From NCBI RefSeq assembly GCF_001676725.1, contig NZ_CP016172.1, positions 4,960,001 through 5,024,000 of the forward strand: 64,000 nt of DNA, in the 5' to 3' direction. Shown piece by piece: positions 26,822-36,336 of the stretch. The first letter of the stretch is position 1; each line of letters opens with the position of its first letter. The DNA comes from Bordetella flabilis. Lineage in GTDB: Bacteria; Pseudomonadota; Gammaproteobacteria; Burkholderiales; Burkholderiaceae_B. The position numbers and the translations under genes are program-made. The notes below the pieces were generated by a model. That model saw only the letters and a list, made by a program, of their open reading frames with translations, was not told the origin of the DNA and made no database searches.

Positions 26822-27781
26822 ATGTTGCTCAATCTCAGGCAAATCGAAGTGTTCCGCGCCGTCATGACCACCGGTTCGATCAGCGGCGCGGCCAAGCTTC
26901 TTTTCGTGTCGCAGCCGGCCGTCAGCCGCCTGCTCGCGCATACCGAACAGCGGCTGGGCTTCAGCCTGTTCGAACGCATCAAGGGCCGCCTGTACCCGAC
27001 GCCGGAAGCGCGGCAACTGTTTCGCGAGGTGGAGCACGTCTACGCCGGCGTGCGGCGCGTGGGCGAGCTGGCGGGCGAACTCGCCGAGCGACGCAGCGGC
27101 ATCCTGCACGTCGTGTCCAGTCCCAGCATCGGGCATATGTTGATTCCGCTGGCCATCACCGCCTTCCGCGCCGCGCACGAAGACGTGAAGGTCACCTTCC
27201 AGGCCCTGGCGTTCCGGCCGCTGACCCAGATGCTGCTGGACAACCGCGCGGAGCTGGGCGTGGTGATCCTGCCCGCCCAGCATCCCAACCTGATCGCCCA
27301 GCCGATCGGCGAAGCGCGCCTGGTCTGCATCTGCCCCTATAACCATCCGCTGGCGCATCGAGCCATGCTCACCATAGAAGACCTGCTGCCCTACCCGCTG
27401 ATCTCCTACGGCGCGGATACGCCCTTCGGGTCCCTGGTCGAACAGATGTACCAGGAAGCCGGCCAGCCGCGCCGCGTCGCGGTGGAAGTCAGTTCCCCGC
27501 AGAATGCCTGCTCCCTGGTCCAGGCCGGCGCGGGCATCGCCATCGTCGACCAGTTCTCCGTGCGCAGCCGCACCTCGGGGGAATTCGTGGTGCGTCCCAT
27601 CGCCCAGTCCAAGGTGCTCACCGCCAGCCTGCTGCAATCGCGGTTCGAACCCTTGTCGCAACTGGCGCAGGCCTTCGTCGATACCCTGCGCGCCACCATG
27701 CGCGAACAGGGCTTCGAACTGGCATCCGGGCAAACCCGCAGCGCCGGGCAAGCGCTGGAATCCGGGCAAACCCCAGCTTAA
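26822..27781 (+). CDS. LysR-family transcriptional regulator
   Basis: This 319-aa regulator has an N-terminal winged helix (residues 1-60: LRQIEVFRAVMTTGSISGAA, then LFVSQPAVSRLLAHTEQRLG). The effector domain follows from about residue 90. ATG 26822 is chosen because the family normally starts two to five residues before LRQ; upstream in-frame codons have low coding character. It is divergent from the racemase/FAD oxidase pair and 114 bp upstream of the DapA-like operon, so it may control both. The inducer is unknown. Confidence 0.93.
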   Translation: MLLNLRQIEVFRAVMTTGSISGAAKLLFVSQPAVSRLLAHTEQRLGFSLFERIKGRLYPTPEARQLFREVEHVYAGVRRVGELAGELAERRSGILHVVSSPSIGHMLIPLAITAFRAAHEDVKVTFQALAFRPLTQMLLDNRAELGVVILPAQHPNLIAQPIGEARLVCICPYNHPLAHRAMLTIEDLLPYPLISYGADTPFGSLVEQMYQEAGQPRRVAVEVSSPQNACSLVQAGAGIAIVDQFSVRSRTSGEFVVRPIAQSKVLTASLLQSRFEPLSQLAQAFVDTLRATMREQGFELASGQTRSAGQALESGQTPA

Positions 27782-27895
27782 CGGCGTGTTATAGGCAGCC
27801 AATAAAAAAGCAAGTGGAGTTCTGCGGGAAGGCCTTTAGGATGGTCATCGGTGTCCGGCGCTGAACGCCGGCCAGATGCATCCGACGGAGACACG

Positions 27896-28819
27896 ATGAC
27901 CCCGCCCACCGACGCCCATGGCGTATACACCATCTGCCCCACGCCCTTCGACGACGCGCTGCAGGTCGATACGGACAGCATACGCAGCCTGGTCGACTTC
28001 CTGCTGGAAACCGGCGTCAAGGGTCTCGCCGTACTGGGTTTCCTGGGCGAGCTGCACAAGCTGTCGAACGCGGAACGCCGCCTGGTCCTGCGGACCTTCG
28101 TGCAACAGGCCGATGGCCGCGTACCGGTGTGGGTCGGGGTACGGGGCCTGGGCATCGCCAGCGCCATCGAGCAGGCCCGCGAAGCGCAGGACCTGGGCGC
28201 CGCCGCCGTATTCGCTGCCCCGCTGGACAACGCGACCGACGCGCTGCTGTTCGACTACTACAAGGCCGTGGCCGATGCGGTGGACATCCCGGTCGTCATT
28301 CACGATTTCCCCGACTCCTTCGGCACGGAGATCCGTCCGGAGGTCGTCGCGCGCCTGGCCCGCGAAGGCGGCGTGCATGCGGTCAAGATGGAAGAGCCGC
28401 CGGTAGGCCAGAAGATCACCCGTATCCGCGAGTTGTGCGGCGACGCGCGCATGGAGATCTTCGGCGGACTGGGCGGCGTCTACTTCCTGGAGGAACTGCA
28501 ACGCGGCGCGGTCGGCACGATGACCGGCTTCGCCTTCCCGGAAATCCTGGTCGCCATCTACGAGCGCCATGCCGCGGGCGACGAGGCCGGCGCGGCGGCC
28601 ATCTTCGACCGCTATTGCCCGCTGATCCGCTATGAGTTCCAGCCGAAGATCGGCCTGGCGCTGCGCAAATACGTTTATCAGCGGCGCGGCGCCATCCGCA
28701 GCCATGCCCTGCGTTCGCCCGGCATGCGCATCGATCCCGTCACGGCGGCGGAACTGGAAGCCACCGTACGCCGCGTAGGCCTGGCGCTCGACGCCTCCGG
28801 CGCACAGCGCGTCGCGTGA
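27896..28819 (+). CDS. dihydrodipicolinate synthase (DapA) family lyase, non-canonical
   Basis: This 307-aa TIM-barrel aldolase/lyase has Schiff-base Lys164 in HAVKMEEPP. Two canonical motifs are changed: the GTTGE loop reads GFLGE, and the catalytic Tyr motif (YNxP) reads HDFP with His136. It is therefore unlikely to be the lysine-pathway enzyme and probably handles another 2-oxo acid. ATG 27896 follows CGGAG. It is the first gene of an operon with a cyclic amidohydrolase and an amino-acid-type ABC transporter. Confidence 0.88.
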   Translation: MTPPTDAHGVYTICPTPFDDALQVDTDSIRSLVDFLLETGVKGLAVLGFLGELHKLSNAERRLVLRTFVQQADGRVPVWVGVRGLGIASAIEQAREAQDLGAAAVFAAPLDNATDALLFDYYKAVADAVDIPVVIHDFPDSFGTEIRPEVVARLAREGGVHAVKMEEPPVGQKITRIRELCGDARMEIFGGLGGVYFLEELQRGAVGTMTGFAFPEILVAIYERHAAGDEAGAAAIFDRYCPLIRYEFQPKIGLALRKYVYQRRGAIRSHALRSPGMRIDPVTAAELEATVRRVGLALDASGAQRVA

Positions 28820-28847
28820 ACGCGACCCGCCAAGGAAGGGAGGCACT

Positions 28848-30317
28848 GTGCACAGCGATACCGAATTCGACCTGACGATACGCAATGGCCGCATCAGCAC
28901 GGCCAGCGACACTTTCCATGCCGACATCGGCGTGCGCGACGGCATCATCGCCGCTGTCGGGCGCGGCCTGCCGGCGGGCCGCCGCGACATCGACGCGCAA
29001 GGGCGCTGGGTATTGCCCGGCGGCATCGACAGCCACTGCCACGTGGAGCAGCTATCCGGCATGGGCGTGATGTGCGCCGACGACTTCTACAGCGCCACGG
29101 TATCGGCGGCCTTTGGCGGGACCACCACCATCATTCCCTTCGCCGCCCAGCACCGCGGCAACGCCCTGCCGGAGGTGGTCGCGGACTACCACCGGCGCGC
29201 TGCCGAGAAGGCCGTCATCGACTATGGCTTCCACCTGATCCTGTCCGACCCCACCGAACAGGCGCTCCAGCACGACTTGCCGGCCATCATCCGCGACGGC
29301 ATCACGTCCTTCAAGGTCTTCATGACCTATGACCGCATGAAGCTCGACGACTACCAGCTGCTGGACGTGCTGGACGTGGCCGACCGCGAAGGCGCGCTGG
29401 TCATGGTGCATGCCGAAAACAACGACATGATCCGCTGGATTGCTCGCCGCCTGGTCGAACGGGGCCTGACGGCGCCGAAGTACCATGCCGTCGCGCACAC
29501 GCCGCTGGCCGAAAGCGAGGCCACGCATCGCGCCGTGGCGCTGGCCCGCCTGATGGACGTGCCGCTGCTGATCGTGCACGTCGCCGGACTGGAAGCGGTG
29601 CGGGTGGTCCATTCCTCGCAGGCGCTGGGCCTGCCTATCCTGGCGGAGAGTTGCCCGCAATACCTTTTCCTGACCGCGGACGACCTGGACCTGCCCGGCG
29701 TCGAAGGCGCCAAGTACTGCTGCAGCCCGCCCCCGCGCGATGCGGCCTCGCAGGCGGCGGTATGGGCCGGCCTGCTGGACGGCACCCTGCAGATGTATTC
29801 CTCCGACCACGCGCCCTATCGCTTCGACGCCAGCGGCAAGCTGCCCAAGGGCGACCAGACCACCTTCAAGGACATGGCCAACGGCGTGCCGGGGCTGGAG
29901 CTGCGCATGCCGCTGCTGTTCTCGGAAGGCGTGCTGACAGGGCGCATGAGCATCGAGCGCTTTGTCGCCGTGACCGCCACCAATCATGCCCGCACCTATG
30001 GCCTGTACCCGCGCAAGGGAACCATCGCGGTGGGCACGGACGCCGACCTGGCCATCTGGAATCCCGATCGCGAGGTCCACGTGACGGCATCGATGCTCCA
30101 CGATCAAGTGGGCTACACGCCCTACGAAAGCCGCACGCTGCGCGGCTGGCCCGAGACGGTGATCAGCCGCGGACGCGTCGCCGTGGACGAGGGACTGTTG
30201 CATGTGGAGCGCGGCAGCGGCCGCTTCCTCAAGCGCGGCACCCCCGAGCCCGTGCTGCGCCAGCGCCTGAACGGCAACCCCGACGCAATCCTGCGTACCC
30301 ACCTCCGCCCTCGCTAA
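28848..30317 (+). CDS. cyclic amidohydrolase, dihydropyrimidinase/D-hydantoinase family
   Basis: This 489-aa metal-dependent hydrolase opens cyclic amides. The metal ligands are His63 and His65 (DSHCHVEQ), the carbamylated Lys156 (SFKVFMTYD), His188 (VMVHAEN), a His in LLIVHVAG and the Asp in MYSSDHAPY. The length is standard. The start is GTG 28848, preceded by AAGGGAGG at 5 nt. It lies 28 bp after the DapA-like gene and 10 bp before the binding-protein gene. A hydantoin, dihydropyrimidine or related imide is the probable substrate class. Confidence 0.92.
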   Translation: MHSDTEFDLTIRNGRISTASDTFHADIGVRDGIIAAVGRGLPAGRRDIDAQGRWVLPGGIDSHCHVEQLSGMGVMCADDFYSATVSAAFGGTTTIIPFAAQHRGNALPEVVADYHRRAAEKAVIDYGFHLILSDPTEQALQHDLPAIIRDGITSFKVFMTYDRMKLDDYQLLDVLDVADREGALVMVHAENNDMIRWIARRLVERGLTAPKYHAVAHTPLAESEATHRAVALARLMDVPLLIVHVAGLEAVRVVHSSQALGLPILAESCPQYLFLTADDLDLPGVEGAKYCCSPPPRDAASQAAVWAGLLDGTLQMYSSDHAPYRFDASGKLPKGDQTTFKDMANGVPGLELRMPLLFSEGVLTGRMSIERFVAVTATNHARTYGLYPRKGTIAVGTDADLAIWNPDREVHVTASMLHDQVGYTPYESRTLRGWPETVISRGRVAVDEGLLHVERGSGRFLKRGTPEPVLRQRLNGNPDAILRTHLRPR

Positions 30318-30327
30318 GGAGCGCCCC

Positions 30328-31206
30328 ATGTCCCGTCCGCCCCTTCCGCACCGTTCGCTCCGCTCCCGACGCCTCGTCCTGTCGGCCGGACTGGCCGCCA
30401 CCCTGGTCGCCATGGCCTGCGCCGGCACGGCCGGCGCCGCGCAGCCCCTGGTCACCGGGGTGGACGCGACCTTCGCGCCGCATGCCATGCCCAAGCTGGG
30501 CGGCGGCTTGCAGGGCTTCAATATCGACCTGGGCGAAGCGCTGGCCAAGCAGTTGGGAACGACGATCAAGATCGAGGGCACGGAGTACGCCGCGCTGATC
30601 CCGGGCTTGAACGCCAGGAAGTACGACTTCGTGCTGGCGCCGACCACGGCCACGCCCGAGCGCGCCAAATCGCTGCTGTTCTCCGAGGGCTACCTGAATA
30701 CCGACTACACCTTCCTGATCGCGAAGAACAAGCCGGACATCACCGGGCTGCAGGACCTGAAGGGCAAGACCCTGGCGGTGAACAAGGGCTCCGCCTACGA
30801 AAACTGGGCGCGCGACAACGCCGCGCAATACGGTTTCAAGTACGACGTCTACGCCAGCAACGCCGATGCCGTGCAGGCGGTGCAGTCCGGCCGCGCCGAC
30901 GCCAACCTGGCGGGCAACACCGTCAGCGCCTGGGCCGCGAAGCAGAACCCGGCCGTCAAGACCAGCTACACCCTCCGCACCGGACTGGTGTGGGCGCTGG
31001 CCTTCCGGCTCGACGACAAGGCCGGCCGCGACCGCGTATCCACCGCCCTGAAGTGCCTGAAGCAGAACGGCACCGTATCGGCCCTGGCGCAGAAGTGGTT
31101 CGGCTTCACGCCCGCGCCCGGCTCGGCCGCCGCCACGGTGGGCGCAGGCCAAGGCGTGCCCGAACTGGACGGCTACGACGCGACGCCGGTCAAGCTGCAG
31201 TGCTGA
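30328..31206 (+). CDS. amino-acid-type ABC transporter substrate-binding protein (family 3)
   Basis: This 292-aa periplasmic binding protein has a long positively charged leader ([13 protein letters not shown]) and a signal ending near GAAQP. The SBP_bac_3 domain runs [52 protein letters not shown]. It would deliver a polar solute to the permease pair downstream. Its place after the hydantoinase-like gene suggests that the imported compound, or its hydrolysis product, resembles an N-carbamoyl or free amino acid. Confidence 0.92.
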   Translation: MSRPPLPHRSLRSRRLVLSAGLAATLVAMACAGTAGAAQPLVTGVDATFAPHAMPKLGGGLQGFNIDLGEALAKQLGTTIKIEGTEYAALIPGLNARKYDFVLAPTTATPERAKSLLFSEGYLNTDYTFLIAKNKPDITGLQDLKGKTLAVNKGSAYENWARDNAAQYGFKYDVYASNADAVQAVQSGRADANLAGNTVSAWAAKQNPAVKTSYTLRTGLVWALAFRLDDKAGRDRVSTALKCLKQNGTVSALAQKWFGFTPAPGSAAATVGAGQGVPELDGYDATPVKLQC

Positions 31207-31207
31207 C

Positions 31208-31954
31208 ATGGAGCGCCCCATCCTGCAAATTGTCGGCCTGCACAAATCGTACGGGCCCAACGCCGTCCTGAAAGGCATCGACCTGGAGGTGCGACGCGGC
31301 GAACTGGTCTTCATGATCGGGCCGTCCGGCTCGGGCAAGAGCAGCCTGCTGCGCTGCTGCAACCGGCTGGAGACCGCCAGCGCCGGGCAGATCCTGGTCG
31401 ATGGCGAAGACATCACGGCCCCCGGCGCCAACCTGAACCGCATCCGCCAGAACATCGGCATGGTCTTCCAGCACTTCAACCTCTATCGCCACATGACCGT
31501 GCTGGGCAACGTGACGCTGGCGTTGCGCAAGGTGCAGAAGCTCGCGCGCACGGAAGCCGACCGTCGGGGCCAGCAGGCGCTCGACCGTGTGGGCCTGGCC
31601 GACAAGGCAGCCGCGTATCCGGACCAGCTGTCCGGCGGCCAGCAGCAGCGCGTCGGTATCGCGCGCGCCTTGGCCCTGAATCCCAAGGTCGTCCTGTTCG
31701 ACGAACCGACCAGCGCGCTGGACCCGGAACTGGTCGGCGGCGTGCTGGACGTGATGCGCGAGCTCAGGCGCGACGGCATGACCATGGTGGTGGTCAGCCA
31801 CGAGATGGGGTTCGCCCGCGCCGCCGCCGACCGCGTGGTCTTCATGGACGCCGGCGTCATCGTGGAACAGGGCACGCCGGCCCAGGTGTTCGGCGCGCCG
31901 GCGCAACCGCGCACGCGCACCTTCCTGGCGCGCATGAGCGAGCATGCGGCCTGA
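31208..31954 (+). CDS. amino-acid-type ABC transporter ATP-binding protein
   Basis: This 248-aa ATPase has Walker [13 protein letters not shown] (residues about 38-49), signature [15 protein letters not shown], Walker [14 protein letters not shown] and switch His in VVSHEMGFA. It belongs to the GlnQ/HisP type. ATG 31208 lies 1 nt after the stop of the binding-protein gene, which implies tight coupling. Confidence 0.95.
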   Translation: MERPILQIVGLHKSYGPNAVLKGIDLEVRRGELVFMIGPSGSGKSSLLRCCNRLETASAGQILVDGEDITAPGANLNRIRQNIGMVFQHFNLYRHMTVLGNVTLALRKVQKLARTEADRRGQQALDRVGLADKAAAYPDQLSGGQQQRVGIARALALNPKVVLFDEPTSALDPELVGGVLDVMRELRRDGMTMVVVSHEMGFARAAADRVVFMDAGVIVEQGTPAQVFGAPAQPRTRTFLARMSEHAA

Positions 31955-31975
31955 ACGCCAAGACGGAACACTGCC

Positions 31976-32653
31976 ATGGACCTGAAAGCGCTGGGCTTTT
32001 CCTTCTTCAATGCCGAGGTCGCCTGGCGTTACCTGCCCGACATCCTGGCCGGCATGTGGGTCACCGTGCAGTTGGGCGTGGCCGTCGCGGCCAGCGGGCT
32101 GGCGCTGGGCCTGGCGCTGGCGGTATTGCGGGCCCTGCACCTGCGGCCCGTGAACTTCCTCATCGTCTGTTTCGCCGACGTCCTGCGCGCCCTGCCGCCC
32201 CTCGTGGTCATCATGGTGCTGTTCTTCGCGTTTCCCTATGTGGACCTGTCGATGTCGGCGTTCACCGCGACCTGGCTGTCCCTGACCCTGGTGCTGGCCG
32301 CATTCGCCGAGGAAATATTCTGGGCCGGCATCCTGTCCGTACCGCGCGGCCAGGCCGAAGCGGCGCGCGCCACGGGACTCACCTGGCTGCAATCCATGGG
32401 ACATGTCGTCATGCCGCAGGCGGTGCGCCTGACGGTGGCGCCGCTGACCAACCGCGTCATCGCCATCACCAAAAGCACGGCGCTGGGATCCGTGGTGGGC
32501 CTGAGCGAGGTCCTGAACAATGCCCAGTCCGCCAGCAGCAACGCGGGCAACGCCACGCCGCTCACCCTGGGGGCCCTCGCCTGCCTGGCGATTTTCATTC
32601 CGGTGGTGTTGCTCGGGCGGTGGACCGAGACCCGCTTCAGGTGGAAGAACTAG
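31976..32653 (+). CDS. amino-acid-type ABC transporter permease
   Basis: This 225-aa HisM/GlnP-type permease has about five membrane helices. An N-terminal TVQLGVAVAASGLALGLALAV helix is followed by LRALPPLVVIMVLFF and the EAA loop PRGQAEAARATGLTWLQSM. It is 21 bp downstream of the ATPase gene and 3 bp upstream of a second permease, with which it probably forms a heterodimer. Confidence 0.93.
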   Translation: MDLKALGFSFFNAEVAWRYLPDILAGMWVTVQLGVAVAASGLALGLALAVLRALHLRPVNFLIVCFADVLRALPPLVVIMVLFFAFPYVDLSMSAFTATWLSLTLVLAAFAEEIFWAGILSVPRGQAEAARATGLTWLQSMGHVVMPQAVRLTVAPLTNRVIAITKSTALGSVVGLSEVLNNAQSASSNAGNATPLTLGALACLAIFIPVVLLGRWTETRFRWKN

Positions 32654-32656
32654 GCC

Positions 32657-33331
32657 ATGGACCAGCTGCTGCAGAACTTCTTCAATCTCGATATCTATGT
32701 CAGCGTCGCTCCCTACCTGCTGCAGGGACTGGGCCGCACGCTGCTGCTGTCCGCGCTCGTGATCCCCGTGGGCCTGGCCTCCGGCCTGGTGATCGGCGTG
32801 CTGTCCATCACGCTGAAACAGCGCTGGAGCCGCTTCCTGCTGGCCGTCTACATCGATTTCTTCCGTGCCCTGCCGCCCCTGGTGCTGCTGATTTTCATCT
32901 ACTTCGGCGCGCCTTTCCTGGGCCTGGACCTGCCCAAGCTGCTGGCGGTGGCCATCGGCTTCATGCTGAATAACTCGTCCTATTACGGCGAGGTCTTCCG
33001 CGCCGGCCTGGAAAGCGTGCCGCGCGGACAGGTCGAAGCCGCGCGCTCCACCGGCCTGAGCGCGGCGCAGACCCTTTGGTATGTACAGATCCCGCAAGCC
33101 GCGCGCAACGTCATGCCGGACCTGATCAGCAACACGCTGGAGGTCGTCAAGCTGACCACCCTGGCCAGCGCGGTGGCCTTGCCGGAGCTGCTGCGCGTCG
33201 CGCGCGACGCGCAGTCGCTGGTCTACAACCCTTCGCCGATCGTGCTGGCCGCGTTGTTCTATCTGGCGCTGCTATGGCCGGTGGTGCGCCTGCTCAGCCG
33301 ACTGGAGCACCGGCACATCGCGTCGCGCTGA
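32657..33331 (+). CDS. amino-acid-type ABC transporter permease, second subunit
   Basis: This 224-aa permease is related to the preceding one (FRALPPLVLLIFIYF; EAA loop PRGQVEAARSTGLSAAQTL). It closes the DapA-like/hydantoinase/ABC operon. The next gene is convergent, 81 bp away, and I see no intrinsic terminator in that gap. Confidence 0.93.
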   Translation: MDQLLQNFFNLDIYVSVAPYLLQGLGRTLLLSALVIPVGLASGLVIGVLSITLKQRWSRFLLAVYIDFFRALPPLVLLIFIYFGAPFLGLDLPKLLAVAIGFMLNNSSYYGEVFRAGLESVPRGQVEAARSTGLSAAQTLWYVQIPQAARNVMPDLISNTLEVVKLTTLASAVALPELLRVARDAQSLVYNPSPIVLAALFYLALLWPVVRLLSRLEHRHIASR

Positions 33332-33412
33332 GCAGGCACGAAGCCGGCGCCCGCACCGCGCCAAGCAACAGTGCACCGGACGAACGCCATAAGCAGGCAC
33401 CGCACAACGCGC

Positions 33413-34342
33413 CTATGCCGGGGCACGGTGCGAGAACAGCGCCGCGCCCGGCGCGGGGAGCTCCGCTTCCAGGATCGTTCCGCTGGCCGACTCCGTCATC
33501 ACCAGGCGCGAGGTGCCCGGACGATACGCGATGTTCGTGACCGTCCCGCCCATGGGGCTGCGGATGAAATGCGTCACGTCGCCATTGGCTTCCACCAGGA
33601 AGGCGCCGCCCAGGCTGGCATGCGCCACCACCAGCCGATTGTCCGCGTCCATCGCCAAGCCATCCGGGCCGCTCGCACCGAAGAAGGTCCGGAACGCCCC
33701 GACCTTGGACAGCGAACCATCCGGCAACAGCGGCCCGCGCCATACCGAATTGGCGCGCGTCACGGCGGTGTAGAGGAAGGCCTCGTCCTTGTCCAGGACG
33801 AGGCCGTTGGGGCTGGGCACGTTGTCGAGCAGGCGGTCCAGCCTGCCGGACGGCGCGAGGCGGTAGACGCGGCCGCTGGGATCGTGCAGGCCCGTCTGCC
33901 CCTGGTCGGTGAAGTACAGATTGCCGGCCGCATCGAAGGTCAGGTCGTTCGGGCCCTTGAAGCCCTCCGAATTGCGGTGCCCCAGCGGGGCGTCCAGCGT
34001 ACCGCTACGGGGATCCAGCCGCAGGATGCCGCGGCGGTAATCCGCGATCCACAACGAGCCGTCGGCATGGATGGCGATGCCATTGGGCCAGCCGTCGTAC
34101 TCGGCGACCAGCTCCCAGTTCAGCGCCGCATCGATGCGGAAGATGCGCCCATAGGGGATGTCGGTGACATACAGATTACCCGCACGATCGAACGCCGGCC
34201 CTTCCAGGAAGCTGTCGATGCGATGGCCCGGCTTGTTGGCCGAGGACCAGGGATTCTCGCGGGCGTTGCGCAGGCTTTCTGGCAGGCGCGTCAGTTCGCG
34301 CGCCTCGATAACGACCGGCGGGGTGAAGCGCATATTCCACAT
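33413..34342 (-). CDS. SMP-30/gluconolactonase-family lactonase
   Basis: This 309-aa six-bladed beta-propeller has EGPAFDRAGNLYVTDIPYGRIFRID at the start of the propeller. The metal-site Asn/Asp appear in GPNDLTFDAAGNLYFTD and PNGLVLDKDE, and SGPDGLAMDADN is further on. The family hydrolyses sugar-acid and other lactones. It is the last gene of the minus-strand operon that starts at the enoyl-CoA hydratase, 24 bp behind the enolase-superfamily gene. Together the two suggest a lactone or aldonate/aldarate intermediate. Confidence 0.9.
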   Translation of the reverse strand: MWNMRFTPPVVIEARELTRLPESLRNARENPWSSANKPGHRIDSFLEGPAFDRAGNLYVTDIPYGRIFRIDAALNWELVAEYDGWPNGIAIHADGSLWIADYRRGILRLDPRSGTLDAPLGHRNSEGFKGPNDLTFDAAGNLYFTDQGQTGLHDPSGRVYRLAPSGRLDRLLDNVPSPNGLVLDKDEAFLYTAVTRANSVWRGPLLPDGSLSKVGAFRTFFGASGPDGLAMDADNRLVVAHASLGGAFLVEANGDVTHFIRSPMGGTVTNIAYRPGTSRLVMTESASGTILEAELPAPGAALFSHRAPA

Positions 34343-34366
34343 ATCGGCTCCTCGGCCGGTTCCAGT

Positions 34367-35473
34367 TCAAGCCGCCAGGCGGCGTTCGACATCGCGGTCC
34401 AGGACCAGGCCCCAGCCCGGGCCCTCCGGCAGGCGCATGCGACCGTCGGCGATGGCGGGGCGGTTCGCCACCAGCGCGTGGTACAGCGGGTCGCGGTCGG
34501 GCTGCATCACCTCGACGCCCACGCCGTTGGGCGCGGACCCGGCCAGCATGCCGCCGACCTGCGGCTCCAGGTGCGACAGCACGCCGACGCCATAGGTATG
34601 CGCCACGGCAGCCACCTTGCGCCACGCCGTCGGCCCGCCTCCCCAGCTGGGATCGTAGTTGCAGACATCGATGGCGCCCGCGGCCATCAGCTCGCGGCAG
34701 CCGGCGGCGCTGATCTCGCTCTGCCCCGCGCAGATGGGTATGGGCACGGTGCGGCGCAGGCGCGCCAGGTCCTGGCGGTCGTTGGACCAGTGGCAAGGCT
34801 CTTCCAGCCAATGGATGTCCAGCGGTTCCACCAGCCGCGCGAAGGCCAGGGCCTGCTCGTAGGTCCAGCCCTGGTTGGGATCGGGCATCAGCTTGAACCC
34901 GGGCCCGGCGCCGTCGCGTGCGGCGCGCACGCGCGCGGCGTCGTCCTGCGGCGACAAGGCGCCCACCTTGATCTTGCAGCCGGCAAAGCCCTGTTCGCGC
35001 AGGGCGGCCATTTCCCGCGCCACCGATCCCAGGTCGTCCTCGCTGCGATAGTAGGCGCCCATGGCGTAGGCGGGCACCTCGTCGCGATAACCGCCCCACA
35101 GGCGGTGCAGCGGCACACCCAGCGCCTTGCCGACCGCGTCCCACAGCGCCGCGTCCACGCAGGCAATGGCGCGGATGGCCAGGCGGCGATCGCGCAGGAT
35201 ATCGCGCGTGGCCGGCTGCATGGCCTGCCAGCAATCCTCCACCAGCATGGCGTCGCGGCCCACCAGCACCGGCGCCAGTTCTTCGCGTATCAGCCGCAGG
35301 ATCTCCGCCTGGCCGGCATCTTCGTTATTGCCGAAGCACTCGCCGATTACGCCATCGGCGGTATACACGCGCGTGAGGACGGTGCAGCGGTGCGTAATAA
35401 GGGCGGTGGCCGCCTTCAAGGGCCGCGGCAGCGGCATGCGCAGCGCTATGGCCTCGATCCGTTCGATCCGCAT
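34367..35473 (-). CDS. mandelate racemase/muconate lactonizing enzyme family protein
   Basis: This 368-aa enolase-superfamily enzyme has catalytic Lys in CKIKVG and metal ligands Asp in MPDPNQGW, Glu in WLEEP and Glu in CAGQSE. The His of the His-Asp dyad is in LSHLEPQ. That pattern (KxK plus His) is the mandelate-racemase subgroup, whose members often dehydrate sugar acids or racemise 2-hydroxy acids. It lies between the citrate-synthase-like gene and the lactonase. The substrate is not identifiable from sequence. Confidence 0.88.
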   Translation of the reverse strand: MRIERIEAIALRMPLPRPLKAATALITHRCTVLTRVYTADGVIGECFGNNEDAGQAEILRLIREELAPVLVGRDAMLVEDCWQAMQPATRDILRDRRLAIRAIACVDAALWDAVGKALGVPLHRLWGGYRDEVPAYAMGAYYRSEDDLGSVAREMAALREQGFAGCKIKVGALSPQDDAARVRAARDGAGPGFKLMPDPNQGWTYEQALAFARLVEPLDIHWLEEPCHWSNDRQDLARLRRTVPIPICAGQSEISAAGCRELMAAGAIDVCNYDPSWGGGPTAWRKVAAVAHTYGVGVLSHLEPQVGGMLAGSAPNGVGVEVMQPDRDPLYHALVANRPAIADGRMRLPEGPGWGLVLDRDVERRLAA

Positions 35474-35487
35474 GGCATTCTCCCGGG

Positions 35488-36336
35488 CTAGGGTTGTTTG
35501 GCCTGGTCTGGCACCGGACGCGGGGCCACGCCGTCGTACAGCGGAATGTATTGCCGGGGAATGGGTCCCTTGTTGCGGCCTCCCTGGCGCGTCTGCTCCC
35601 AGGCGTGCGCCAGGATGCCGACCGAGCGCGACAGGCAGAACAACCCGCGCGCCAGCGGCGCGGGAAAGCCCAGCTCCGCGTAGATCACCGCGGTGGCCCC
35701 GTCGATGTTCATGGGTATGGCCTTGCCCTTGCGGGCGGCCAGCGCGGCCTCGATCGCACGCGCGATATCGGCGTACTGGCCGCTCACCTCGCCGGCACGT
35801 GCGGCATCGTCCACCAGCGCCAGCAGGCGCGGCGCGCGCGGGTCCAGATGATGAAAGCGGTGGCCGAACCCGGACACGAACTTGCCGTGATGCTCGACAT
35901 AGTGGTCCAGCGCCGCGGCCACGGCGGCGTCGCGCGTCGCGCCGTCGCGCATGCGCGCGGCCACATCCTCATACAAGCCCACCGCCTGCTCGCCCGCCCC
36001 GCCATGCACGTCGCCCAGCACATTGACGGCCGAAGCCATGGCGTTGTTCAGGCCCACGCCGCAGGTCGCCGCCATGCGGGCGATGGCGATGCTCGGCGCC
36101 TGCGGGCCATGGTCCACCGCGGCCATCAGGGCGGCATCGAGCAGCCTGCCCTGCCCCGGCGTGGGCAGTTCGCCGCGCAACATCAGCCAGGCCATCTGCG
36201 CGAAGCCGACATTGCCGATCAGGTCCTCGATGGCGTACCCGTGATAGCGGATCACGCCCGGACTCATATCGGTGATTTCGGTGCGCCACCACTGGCGGCT
36301 TTCCCAGCCGGCGTCCTGCTCGTCGCTTTGGTTCAT
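35488..36336 (-). CDS. short citrate synthase-like protein, probable citryl-CoA lyase family
   Basis: This 282-aa protein has only the citrate synthase core (true citrate synthases exceed 370 aa). Recognisable parts are VNVLGDVHGGAGEQA with a catalytic-type His, FVSGFGHRFHHLDPRAPRL and GLFCLSRSVGILAHAWEQ. The short form is usual for citryl-CoA or related acyl-CoA lyases that cleave a branched hydroxyacyl-CoA to acetyl-CoA plus a 2-oxo acid. Its ATG overlaps the stop of the CoA-transferase gene (ATGA). A CoA-transferase, hydratase and lyase set is the logic of itaconate degradation, but the substrate is unproven. Confidence 0.83.
   Translation of the reverse strand: MNQSDEQDAGWESRQWWRTEITDMSPGVIRYHGYAIEDLIGNVGFAQMAWLMLRGELPTPGQGRLLDAALMAAVDHGPQAPSIAIARMAATCGVGLNNAMASAVNVLGDVHGGAGEQAVGLYEDVAARMRDGATRDAAVAAALDHYVEHHGKFVSGFGHRFHHLDPRAPRLLALVDDAARAGEVSGQYADIARAIEAALAARKGKAIPMNIDGATAVIYAELGFPAPLARGLFCLSRSVGILAHAWEQTRQGGRNKGPIPRQYIPLYDGVAPRPVPDQAKQP

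Noticed and set aside
33371..35491. Plus-strand 706-codon frame opposite the lactonase and enolase-superfamily genes
   Set aside because: It is a shadow of two motif-bearing minus-strand genes and has no family signature.
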